Shown here in pieces: positions 53,209 to 61,513 of a stretch of DNA of 64,000 nt. The notes under the pieces were generated by a model. That model worked only from the letters and a program-made list of their open reading frames with translations. It ran no database searches and was not told where the DNA came from. How positions within the stretch are numbered: the first letter of the stretch is position 1; each line of letters begins with the position of its first letter. Origin of the DNA: Marivirga arenosa (GTDB lineage Bacteria; Bacteroidota; Bacteroidia; Cytophagales; Cyclobacteriaceae); the NCBI RefSeq assembly GCF_030503875.2, contig NZ_CP129968.2:3958894-4022893 (forward strand). Direction: 5' to 3'. Position numbers and translations under genes: made by a program.

Positions 53209-53247
53209 TAAAAAAAGCCGAATCAAATGAATTGATCCGGCTTTTTA
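53209..53247 (-). terminator. Terminator of secDF
   Basis: On the minus strand AAAAAGCCGGATCA pairs with TGATTCGGCTTTTT (one mismatch) and is followed by more T residues. It lies 22 bases after the secDF stop. Confidence 0.85.
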
Positions 53248-53268
53248 CATTTAAACTTAATCTATTCT

Positions 53269-56262
53269 TTAAGCTTCTACTTGTTTCTTTTTACTACCTT
53301 TTGCTAAATCCAATACTACTGGAGTTGCAATAAAGATTGACGAATAAGTACCCACTAAAATACCTACTAATAAAGCGAAAGAGAATCCTCTTAATACCTC
53401 ACCACCAAAGATGAATAAGATTAAGATTACAACCAATGTAGTGATGGAAGTCATTAAGGTTCTACTGATCGTATTGTTAATCGCCATATTGAAAGTTTCC
53501 ACATTAGAAGCTTTTGACTTAACACCTAATGTCTCTCTAATTCTATCGAATACCACCACGGTATCGTTAATAGAGTAACCAATAACGGTTAAGATTGCCG
53601 CAATAAATACCTGATCGATTTCGAATGAAAAACCTAATAATTTAGCAATCGCAAAGGCAGATAATACAAATAATGTATCGTGGAATAAGGCAACAACAGC
53701 ACCTAAACCAAACTGCCATCTTCTAAATCTGATTAAGATATAGATAAAGATTGCGATTAAGGCAAATATTACAGATTCCTGTGATGAGTTTCTGATATCA
53801 TCCGCAATAGTAGCCCCTACTTTTGATGAACCACTGATGGTGAAATCATTATCTCCCATTGCTGACTCAGTCTCAACATAGCTCATTCCAGTTGCTTGAG
53901 CGATACCATCAATGATTTTTGATTTCACTTCATTATCCGCTTCAGTAGATTCTTCATTTACTAAATAAGAAGTAGTCACTTTTAAGATGTTGTTCGCACC
54001 ATAAGTTTTCACTTCAGTACCTGCATCTTCTAAAGTACCATCTAATGCTACTTTAAGGCTAGTAGTCTCCACTTGGTCAGCAAATCTTACAACATAAGAA
54101 CGACCCCCTGTGAAGTCAACACCGAATGTTAAACCTTTCGTAACCATTAAAACAACACCAATCACGATTACAATACCAGAACCGATATAGGCCATTTTTC
54201 TCTTGCTCATAAAGTTAGCAGAGATGTTGGTTAATAAGTTTTTAGAGAATGGAGTAGCGAAAGAAATCTTAGACTGATCACCTTTTTTGCTCATCCAGCT
54301 CACAATTACTCTTGTAATAAATACCGCTGAGAAGAATGAACATGCAATACCAATCATTAAAGTAATAGCAAATCCTTTAACAGGACCCTGGCCTAACCAG
54401 TATAAAATAGCACCCGTTAAGAAGGTAGTTACGTTCGCATCCACAATTGAGCTATAGGCTTTAGAGTAACCCGCTGATATCGCTTTTAATAAAGGAGATC
54501 CTCCTCTCATTTCTTCTCTGATACGTTCGAAAATTAGCACGTTCGCATCAATTGACATACCAATTGTTAACACAATACCGGCAATACCTGGTAAGGTTAA
54601 AGCAGCATTTAATTGTGCTAAAATTCCTAAGATAAAGAAGATGTTAAATACTAAGGCAATGTTGGCAATTAAACCACCTTTAGCGTAGTAGGCTACCATG
54701 AAAATCAATACCATAGCTAAACCCGCTACAATAGAGATGATACCTTGTGCTCTTGCTTCTTTTCCTAAAGTTGGACCAATGATAGCTTCTTCAACAATTC
54801 TAGTTGGCGCTGGTAATGAACCTGCTTTTAAGATATTCGCTAAATCTTTAGCTTCTTCAATAGTGAAGTTACCTTCAATGATAGATTTACCATTAGGAAT
54901 TTCAACATTCACATTTGGAGCAGAATACACATAATTATCTAAAACTATTGCAATTCTTTTATTGATGTTTTCTCTGGTAATTTTCGCCCATTTTCTAGCG
55001 CCCGTAGCATCCATGCTCATGTCTACGGCAGGCTGACCCACTTGATCAAAAGTTTGTCTTGCATCATTAATAACCTCACCCGTTAACATGGCTTGGTTAT
55101 TTCTTAAAGTTCTTACTACATAAAGTTCTAATAACTCAGTACCATCATCTAACTTTCTTGGCTTAACATCCCAAATTAATCTTGTGTTTCTTGGAAATAA
55201 AGCTTGAACATCTTCTCTTTGGATAATGTCATTAATTTTAGCTGTATCGGTAACTTCATATACTAAACCATATTGGCTTCTAATTAAGCTGAATAATGGA
55301 GATACATTTTGAGCATTTTCTAATGAATCAAGACTTGCATCCGTTGAATCACCCTCAGCAACTGCTGTAGTATCAGTTTCATCTTCTGATAATAAATCTG
55401 CTAAATCCGCACTTTCCTCTTCAGAAACATCTGTTGCATCCTCCGAAACTAATTCATTGCTCTGCTTAGCTTTTTGTTCTTCTACTATTAATTCATTAGC
55501 CGCACCTAAAGCATCAGAAACCTCATTTACTTCAACAACTTGTAAGAATTCAAGCTTAGCAACCCCTTGTAATAATTTTCTAACTCTTTCTGGGTTATCT
55601 ACACCTGGAAGCTCGATTTGAATTCTTCCTGTATTTTCTAATTTCTGAATATTCGGCTGTGATGTACCAAATCTATCAATCCTAGTTCTTAAGATTTCAA
55701 AAGAACGATCAATAGCATCATCCACTTCTGAACGAATAATTCTCATTACTTCGCTGTCTTCTGTTTGGAAGCTAATTCTCTCTCTGTTCGCTGAAGTAGC
55801 AAAGAATTCGCTTAACTTTTTATCAGGATATTCTTCCTGGAAAGCCTGATAGAATAAATCTACAAAACTGTTTTGGCTAGTTTTTTGTCTTTCTTTAGCT
55901 GTTTCTAAAGCCTGATTAAAACCCTCATCTTCATTATTACCACTTAAACCTTTGATGATATCAACTGGTGATACCTCAAGAGTAACGTGCATACCACCTT
56001 GTAAATCAAGACCAAGATTTAACTCCATGTCCTGCACTTCTTTGTAGGTAAACTCAGCTCCTAAAAGATTATAAACGGGTACATTGTATACAGAATCTAA
56101 ATATTCTTGTCTTTGAGAATAATTAATATTTCCTTCTTGATCTGTAGCATAAGCTGTGGCATCATCTTTAATGCCGTTCGACACAAAAGTGAATGACAAA
56201 TAATAGATACATAATAATGTAACTATTACAGTCATAAACACTATAAATCCTCTGTTCTTCAT
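53269..56262 (-). CDS. secDF: Protein translocase subunit SecDF (fused)
   Basis: The 997-residue inner-membrane protein combines SecD and SecF and uses the proton-motive force to help SecYEG export. SecD: an N-terminal TM helix, LGLDLQGGMHVTLEV, DRFGTSQPNIQKLENTGRIQIELPG and a TM block with GMSIDANVLIFERIREE. SecF begins near residue 690 with GLTFGVDFTGGRSYVVRF and ends with IGYSINDTVVVFDRIRE. A highly acidic insert (about residues 275-320, S/D/E-rich) lies in the SecD periplasmic region. Fusion is normal for the phylum. Confidence 0.96.
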   Translation of the reverse strand: MKNRGFIVFMTVIVTLLCIYYLSFTFVSNGIKDDATAYATDQEGNINYSQRQEYLDSVYNVPVYNLLGAEFTYKEVQDMELNLGLDLQGGMHVTLEVSPVDIIKGLSGNNEDEGFNQALETAKERQKTSQNSFVDLFYQAFQEEYPDKKLSEFFATSANRERISFQTEDSEVMRIIRSEVDDAIDRSFEILRTRIDRFGTSQPNIQKLENTGRIQIELPGVDNPERVRKLLQGVAKLEFLQVVEVNEVSDALGAANELIVEEQKAKQSNELVSEDATDVSEEESADLADLLSEDETDTTAVAEGDSTDASLDSLENAQNVSPLFSLIRSQYGLVYEVTDTAKINDIIQREDVQALFPRNTRLIWDVKPRKLDDGTELLELYVVRTLRNNQAMLTGEVINDARQTFDQVGQPAVDMSMDATGARKWAKITRENINKRIAIVLDNYVYSAPNVNVEIPNGKSIIEGNFTIEEAKDLANILKAGSLPAPTRIVEEAIIGPTLGKEARAQGIISIVAGLAMVLIFMVAYYAKGGLIANIALVFNIFFILGILAQLNAALTLPGIAGIVLTIGMSIDANVLIFERIREEMRGGSPLLKAISAGYSKAYSSIVDANVTTFLTGAILYWLGQGPVKGFAITLMIGIACSFFSAVFITRVIVSWMSKKGDQSKISFATPFSKNLLTNISANFMSKRKMAYIGSGIVIVIGVVLMVTKGLTFGVDFTGGRSYVVRFADQVETTSLKVALDGTLEDAGTEVKTYGANNILKVTTSYLVNEESTEADNEVKSKIIDGIAQATGMSYVETESAMGDNDFTISGSSKVGATIADDIRNSSQESVIFALIAIFIYILIRFRRWQFGLGAVVALFHDTLFVLSAFAIAKLLGFSFEIDQVFIAAILTVIGYSINDTVVVFDRIRETLGVKSKASNVETFNMAINNTISRTLMTSITTLVVILILFIFGGEVLRGFSFALLVGILVGTYSSIFIATPVVLDLAKGSKKKQVEA

Positions 56263-56400
56263 GTTTATTGTATTATTAAATTAAGTTTCGAAATCATATT
56301 TTAACATAAATATGACTTCATATTGATTAGTAAATTGAATTAAATTTTAAGTAATTGTTCAGATCGGAATAGATCTGTTTATTGTGAAAAAAGCTAATGC

Positions 56401-56751
56401 TTAGGGTGCATTAGGCGATATGATGAGTTGAAAAAGCGTATGAAAGTAATTATGATAAGCTTTTTCAACATATTCCATCAAAGAAAAATCGATCTTTTCC
56501 GGAACGCTTATTTCATTCAATAAATCAAATGAATGAAATAAGTTAAACTGCATAGCAGGAAGCAATAAATCATAAGCCATAATCTGATATTCAGCTTCTG
56601 GCTTTTCCTGATCACTTTGCTCTGTTCTTTCTACAGTATCATTAGCATCCACAACATACGGCTGCTGAAAAAACATCAGCAAAGCCATTGCAAGTCCAAA
56701 TAATAGACTGGCCGACTTCTTAATTGATTGTATGTTATTTGTTCTTTTCAT
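56401..56751 (-). CDS. Small exported hypothetical protein
   Basis: The 116-residue product has a basic start and a hydrophobic segment (SASLLFGLAMALLMFFQQPYVV) that can be a signal peptide or anchor, then an acidic stretch (VERTEQSDQEKPEAEY) and an amphipathic C-terminal half (YDLLLPAMQFNLFHSFDLL). I do not recognise a family. It lies alone between the histidine kinase and secDF. Confidence 0.5.
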   Translation of the reverse strand: MKRTNNIQSIKKSASLLFGLAMALLMFFQQPYVVDANDTVERTEQSDQEKPEAEYQIMAYDLLLPAMQFNLFHSFDLLNEISVPEKIDFSLMEYVEKAYHNYFHTLFQLIISPNAP

Positions 56752-56832
56752 TCTTAGGAATGCAAAAGTAATTAAAAATGCTGAATTTCAATATTTTTAT
56801 TAAAATCAAATGAATTTATCAGGGAAAGTTAA

Positions 56833-58056
56833 CTACCGCTTTAAAATAATGCGGAAGGTAGTTCCTCTATTCACTACAGATTCTTTTACAAAAATTTTAC
56901 CGTTGTGATAATTTTCAATGATTCGTTTTGCTAGTGTAAGTCCAAGTCCCCATCCTCTCTTCTTAGTTGAAAAACCGGGCTGGAAAATCTCTTTTATCTT
57001 ACTAGAAGGAATTCCTTTTCCAGTGTCTTTAATATCTATCAAAGCATCTCCATATTTCCCTTCTTTCAAGATAATGGTTATTTCACCTTCTCCACTCATA
57101 GCATCAATTGCATTTTTACATAGGTTTTCAATCACCCAATCGAATAGCGGTTTATTTATATCTGCTGAGATGACATCGTCTTTACAGATAAAATCGATAA
57201 AAACTTTCTTTGAAGTTCTTTTTTGAAGATAATTTACAGTAGCCTTAATAAGCTTTGAAATATTTTCGTCTCTTAAAACTGGAACTGATCCAATACTTGA
57301 AAAGCGTGAGGTGATCAGCTCGAGCTTACTAATATCTTTCTCTAATTCCTTAGTCACCTCTTTATCTTTGAGATCATCATCAATTTTCATGATCTCCAAC
57401 CAAGCCATTAATGAAGATAGTGGCGTTCCTAATTGATGAGCGGTTTCTTTTGCCAGCCCAACCCAAACCTGATTCTGCTCTGCTTTACGGGAATATGAAA
57501 ACGAAACATATCCAAAAAAGACAAAGGCTGCGATTACTGATAATTGAATATAAGGATAGTAGCGAAGTCTATAAATCAAATCAGAGTTTCTGTAATATAT
57601 GTACTGATAACTACTGGGGTCATCCGGATCAGTACCAGAAATGGCAATGGGTTCATACTCTTGCTCCATGATCTTCAATTCCTTTTTAAGGATTTTAGCC
57701 ATGGCTTCTTGGTCATTTTTGCTGCTATCTACCTCTATATTCCTAAAAATACTGGGATTCCCATTGGCATCTACCACAATTACAGGAATTGAGTTATTGG
57801 GCGTTACTATTTCCTGAAATATAAAAATTAGGTTCTCACTATTATCTGAATCACTGGTATAGGCAAGTGTATTGGCAAAAAGTTCAATATATCGCTCTTC
57901 TCTTTCTTTCAATTCTTCTACTATACTATTGGTATATAATACAGAAGCAAAACCAATAATAAGTGAAAATGCTAAGGCAATCCATTTTAGAGCGGCTTTG
58001 CTCTGATAAAAGGAAGATGCATTTCCCATGAAAGGATTTTCCGAAGGATTAACCAT
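56833..58056 (-). CDS. Sensor histidine kinase
   Basis: The 407-residue kinase has two TM helices (about 25-45 and 170-190) around an extracytoplasmic sensor of about 125 residues, then a HisKA-type dimerisation helix with the phospho-acceptor in KETAHQLGTPLSSLMAWLE. The HATPase_c domain has N-box ENLCKNAIDAM, DTGKGIP and GWGLGLTLAKRI. No HAMP domain is obvious. No response regulator is adjacent, so its partner is elsewhere. Confidence 0.92.
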   Translation of the reverse strand: MVNPSENPFMGNASSFYQSKAALKWIALAFSLIIGFASVLYTNSIVEELKEREERYIELFANTLAYTSDSDNSENLIFIFQEIVTPNNSIPVIVVDANGNPSIFRNIEVDSSKNDQEAMAKILKKELKIMEQEYEPIAISGTDPDDPSSYQYIYYRNSDLIYRLRYYPYIQLSVIAAFVFFGYVSFSYSRKAEQNQVWVGLAKETAHQLGTPLSSLMAWLEIMKIDDDLKDKEVTKELEKDISKLELITSRFSSIGSVPVLRDENISKLIKATVNYLQKRTSKKVFIDFICKDDVISADINKPLFDWVIENLCKNAIDAMSGEGEITIILKEGKYGDALIDIKDTGKGIPSSKIKEIFQPGFSTKKRGWGLGLTLAKRIIENYHNGKIFVKESVVNRGTTFRIILKR

Positions 58057-58201
58057 TACTATTATTCATTCACTGTTATGCTATAACGAATAACGCAAAA
58101 GTTTTTCATTATTACCTACTCTAAAATAATTTATCAGCAATATAAAGCCTTCTCTACAGTTACAACAGTAACAATTATATCAATTAATCGATTATTAGTA
58201 T

Positions 58202-58888
58202 ATGGAAGACATTGTTCAGATAGAATTATTTGGAATTAGAATTGATGAGCCAATCGTTACACTCACAGACTTGCTCGTTAGCTTTTTATGCTTTTTATAT
58301 TTTTTCAAAATGCAGCAAGAAAATAGAAAAGAGAAGGTATACCTCTATTTTAAATATTACTTTTTAATTATGGGACTTGCCACCACATTTGGTGGATTGA
58401 TTGGTCATGCTTTTTATTATGAATTTAGTAGAGCCTGGAAATTGGTAGGCTGGATAATAAGTATGTTCGCTATAATGCTAATTGAAAGAGGAGCTATTGA
58501 ACATACTAGAATAGTACTCAATAAGAAATATGTGAAAATACTGGGGGTAGTTAATATAATAGAGTTTCTAATTTTCTTGGGCCTTGTTTTTTATACCCTA
58601 GATTTCTTTTACGTCCAATTACATTCTGGCTACGGATTAATGTTTGTTGTGCTTGTAATTGAATTCATGTTATTCTTGAAAACTAAAAATCTCTCCACTC
58701 AATATATTATGGCAGGTTTAGGGTTTGCGGCACTTTCAGCATTAGTTTTTGCAACTGAATTTAGCATTCACAGATGGTTTAATTATTTATCGATAAGTCA
58801 TACACTCATGGCCGTTGCTACTGTTTTTATTTACGGGGGAGTGAAAAGAATCGAGATAAAAGAAGAACACCCTAAAGAATACGCTTAA
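58202..58888 (+). CDS. Seven-TM-like membrane protein of unknown function
   Basis: The 228-residue protein has about seven hydrophobic helices, with conserved-looking polar residues inside them (GLATTFGGLIGHAFYYEFSRAW; ATEFSIHRWFNYLSISHTLMAV). The H, E and S/D residues within membrane segments recall alkaline-ceramidase/hydrolase-type membrane proteins, but no motif settles it. It is divergent from the histidine kinase (145 bp between starts). Confidence 0.6.
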   Translation: MEDIVQIELFGIRIDEPIVTLTDLLVSFLCFLYFFKMQQENRKEKVYLYFKYYFLIMGLATTFGGLIGHAFYYEFSRAWKLVGWIISMFAIMLIERGAIEHTRIVLNKKYVKILGVVNIIEFLIFLGLVFYTLDFFYVQLHSGYGLMFVVLVIEFMLFLKTKNLSTQYIMAGLGFAALSALVFATEFSIHRWFNYLSISHTLMAVATVFIYGGVKRIEIKEEHPKEYA

Positions 58889-58897
58889 TTTTTGAGC

Positions 58898-58933
58898 ATA
58901 AAAAAAGCCCGCCATTCTCCAATGGCGAGCCCT
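58898..58933 (-). terminator. Terminator of the beta-sandwich secreted protein gene
   Basis: On the minus strand GCTCGCCATT-GGAG-AATGGCGGGC forms a near-perfect GC-rich stem followed by seven T residues, 30 bases after the stop at 58963. Confidence 0.85.
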
Positions 58934-58962
58934 ACTATGGAAACGACTAATTGAATACTAAA

Positions 58963-59565
58963 TTAAAGAGCGATTACTTGTTTAAAGTTTCTATCGCTGG
59001 TTTGAACTAGAAATTGATAATTTCCTTTTTCTAATGATGAAAGGTCATATCTTTTCTCTATTTCAAGGTTTTTATCTAAATCTTCTTTGTAAACCACGTT
59101 GCCTTTGTTATTGATAATCAATATAGAAGCTGGTTTTGAATTCAGATTTAGAAAATTAAAATCTACAATACCATTTTCATTTGCCTTAATAAATGGCTTA
59201 TAAATAGTGTTGAAACTCTCTTTATCGACAGTTACGTTATCATAAGTAACTTTAATAGGTAAAATTTCTATGTTTAAAGCGTTTTCTAACTCAATCATAT
59301 ATTGACCAGACTCTAAATGCTTTAAATCAAAGTTTTTAAGAATTCCATTTTCGTTCTTCACAGTCTCACTGTAAATCACTTTACCAAATTGATTTTTTAA
59401 CTTAATATTTGTAAAGTCAGATTCACCAGAGGTTACTCTTAAAGTGATCAATTTATTTTCCTTAGTTGTAAGTTTCACAAATGGGAAACCATCGGCAAAG
59501 CTCATTAAGGGTAATGCCATCATGAAGAAAGCGAAGACCGTTTTTTGAATGTTTAAATTTTTCAT
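58963..59565 (-). CDS. Secreted protein with two sorting-domain-like beta-sandwich repeats
   Basis: The 200-residue product starts MKNLNIQKTVFAFFMMALPLMSFADG, a signal peptide (start chosen at 59565, not 24 codons upstream). Two repeats follow with the same plan: LITLRVTSGESDFTNIKLKN, then LKHLESGQYMIELEN; and IVDFNFLNLNSKPASILIIN, then LSSLEKGNYQFLVQTS. The second ends FKQVIAL, like type IX secretion C-terminal (type A) sorting domains. It may therefore be a T9SS substrate made of two such domains. Function unknown. Confidence 0.65.
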   Translation of the reverse strand: MKNLNIQKTVFAFFMMALPLMSFADGFPFVKLTTKENKLITLRVTSGESDFTNIKLKNQFGKVIYSETVKNENGILKNFDLKHLESGQYMIELENALNIEILPIKVTYDNVTVDKESFNTIYKPFIKANENGIVDFNFLNLNSKPASILIINNKGNVVYKEDLDKNLEIEKRYDLSSLEKGNYQFLVQTSDRNFKQVIAL

Positions 59566-59590
59566 AAGCTTTTTGTTTAATTGTACATTA

Positions 59591-59620
59591 CAAATGTAGG
59601 GCACTTTTTTGCAAGCAACT
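59591..59620 (-). promoter_or_regulatory. Candidate promoter of the beta-sandwich protein gene
   Basis: On the minus strand TACATTTG (59598-59591) matches TAnnTTTG about 26 bases before the start codon at 59565; TTGCTTGC lies about 14-20 bases further upstream in the -33 region. Confidence 0.4.
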
Positions 59621-59732
59621 ATGTTGAAATTTTCCAATATCTATACTATATTAACCATATAGTGTTATTAAATTGTTAATAAGAGGTAAAATCTAACAAC
59701 ATTATTGATACTAGAGCGTTTAAAACCCAATT

Positions 59733-60605
59733 ATGCAATTTTACAAACCAACTCTTGAGCAGATCGAGCCAACCTTTGGTAGTTCGGTTTTAGTTAGAAA
59801 ATTTGAGGAATCTAAACCTAATAAAGATCCCTTTTGGCATTTTCATCCTGAAATAGAATTAGTTTATGTTAAAGGAGGAAATGGTAAAAGGCATATAGGC
59901 AATCATATCTCCTATTATCAAGATGGTGATTTGATGTTAATAGGATCAAACCTTCCTCATTATGGCTTCACAGATAGGTTGACAGGAAATGAATCGGAAA
60001 CTATTATTCAAATGAAAGAAGATTTCCCTGGTCCTACTTTTCTGAGTTTACCTGAAATACAACCTATCAAACAGTTAATAGAAACTGCAAAACTTGGAAT
60101 TGTATTCAAAAATGAAACTAAGAATAGAATCGGTAGTAGAATTGAAAGTTTAGTTGAAAAACCTCCATTTGAAAGATTAATCGAGGTGATTCAGATTTTA
60201 AAAGAATTATCAGAGGTAAAGGACTACTATTTACTAAACTCAGAAGCTGTATCTATTGAAGCAAAGGCTGTAGATCAGCAAAGAGTAAATTTAATTTATG
60301 ATTATGTAAGAGATAATTTTAAGAAATCGATCGCCCTGGAAGAAATAGCAAAGGAAGCTGCTATGACAGTTCCAGCATTTTGTCGTTATTTCAAAAAAAT
60401 CTCTAATAAAACCTTTACTCACTTTGTAAATGAACATAGAGTGGTTCATGCTTCAAAGTTATTATCAGAAGGAAATTTGAATATAACTGATATCTGCTAT
60501 GCATGTGGATTTAATAACATATCACACTTTAATAGACAGTTTAAAGAAGTAACAGGTAAGAGTCCTTCAGAATACAGAAAGGAAATAAAAAGGGTAGTAC
60601 GCTAA
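59733..60605 (+). CDS. AraC-family regulator with cupin sensor
   Basis: The 290-residue protein has an N-terminal cupin (DPFWHFHPEIELVYVKGGNGKRHIG; QDGDLMLIGSNLPHYGF) typical of sugar-responsive AraC members. The C-terminal HTH pair is ALEEIAKEAAMTVPAFCRYFKKISNKTF and NITDICYACGFNNISHFNRQFKEVTGKSPSEYR. The H-x-H-x-E in the cupin suggests a metal or sugar ligand. No neighbouring sugar operon tells what it controls. Confidence 0.9.
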   Translation: MQFYKPTLEQIEPTFGSSVLVRKFEESKPNKDPFWHFHPEIELVYVKGGNGKRHIGNHISYYQDGDLMLIGSNLPHYGFTDRLTGNESETIIQMKEDFPGPTFLSLPEIQPIKQLIETAKLGIVFKNETKNRIGSRIESLVEKPPFERLIEVIQILKELSEVKDYYLLNSEAVSIEAKAVDQQRVNLIYDYVRDNFKKSIALEEIAKEAAMTVPAFCRYFKKISNKTFTHFVNEHRVVHASKLLSEGNLNITDICYACGFNNISHFNRQFKEVTGKSPSEYRKEIKRVVR

Positions 60606-60607
60606 AT

Positions 60608-61513
60608 CTAAAAATAAGTAAAACACTTTTCTTTATATAAATTTATCCTATAAATCAGCATCAACTCATGCGTATCATTAGTATAGTTTCTGATATTTGA
60701 AAGTGTGTTATCATAAGCATAACCAAAAGTAAAGTTCTCATTTACCGTAATAGAACACATCATGGATAATGCATCACCACTTCTATAAGAAAGACCAACA
60801 TTCAAAATATCTTGTAAGATAGCATTTGCATTAATATCAAAACCTATGGGAGCATTTTCCTGTACTCTGACCATAGCAGAGGGATAAAAAATCACATCTT
60901 TATTTATGGGAAATAAGTAACCACCGGTAAGAAAATAATAGCGTGCCTCCTGAGCATTTGTTAAGCCACTGCCTGTTCTTAGCACTCTATTTTCAACTAT
61001 ATAAGGAGAAGAAAGCCCAATAAAACCATTTTTGTTACTGTAAAATAACCCAACTCCAAAATTAGGATTAAAGCTATTTTGAAAAGTGGAAAAAACCACA
61101 TCGTTTTGACTTTGGAGATTTAATTCTTGAAAGTTGGAGTTTAATTGATTGAAACCACCTTGAATCCCTGCCGCTAATGTTCCCGTTTGAAATTCAATTG
61201 AAAATGAATAAACACCAAAAAGTGCCATACTTTTATGTACTCCAATTGACTCATCAACAAAGGTTAATCCAAATCCGGAATGTTTATCTTTAATACCAGT
61301 ATGCACAGATGCTATATTACTAACAGGGGCTCCTTCTAAATTCACCCATTGGTTTCTGTGTAGTAGATTTACTGTTAAATCGTTTTTATGTCCAGCATAA
61401 GCTGGGTTAATAATCAACTGATTAAAGCGATATTGAGATAAAACACTCTTCTGCTGACTGAAAGCAGTTGAAGCAATTGTAAATAATATTATTGTGATTA
61501 ATATTTTCCTCAT
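60608..61513 (-). CDS. PorP/SprF-family type IX secretion membrane protein
   Basis: The 301-residue protein has a signal peptide (ITIILFTIASTAFSQQ), then the hallmark SQYRFNQLIINPAYAGHKNDLTVNLLHRNQW and repeated amphipathic strands with YFLTGGYLFPINKDVIF and VGLSYRSGDALSMM. These are 14-strand-like outer-membrane proteins that anchor or assist type IX-secreted adhesins (SprF with SprB). It overlaps the preceding giant gene by four bases (ATGA), so it is coupled to a likely substrate. Confidence 0.92.
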   Translation of the reverse strand: MRKILITIILFTIASTAFSQQKSVLSQYRFNQLIINPAYAGHKNDLTVNLLHRNQWVNLEGAPVSNIASVHTGIKDKHSGFGLTFVDESIGVHKSMALFGVYSFSIEFQTGTLAAGIQGGFNQLNSNFQELNLQSQNDVVFSTFQNSFNPNFGVGLFYSNKNGFIGLSSPYIVENRVLRTGSGLTNAQEARYYFLTGGYLFPINKDVIFYPSAMVRVQENAPIGFDINANAILQDILNVGLSYRSGDALSMMCSITVNENFTFGYAYDNTLSNIRNYTNDTHELMLIYRINLYKEKCFTYF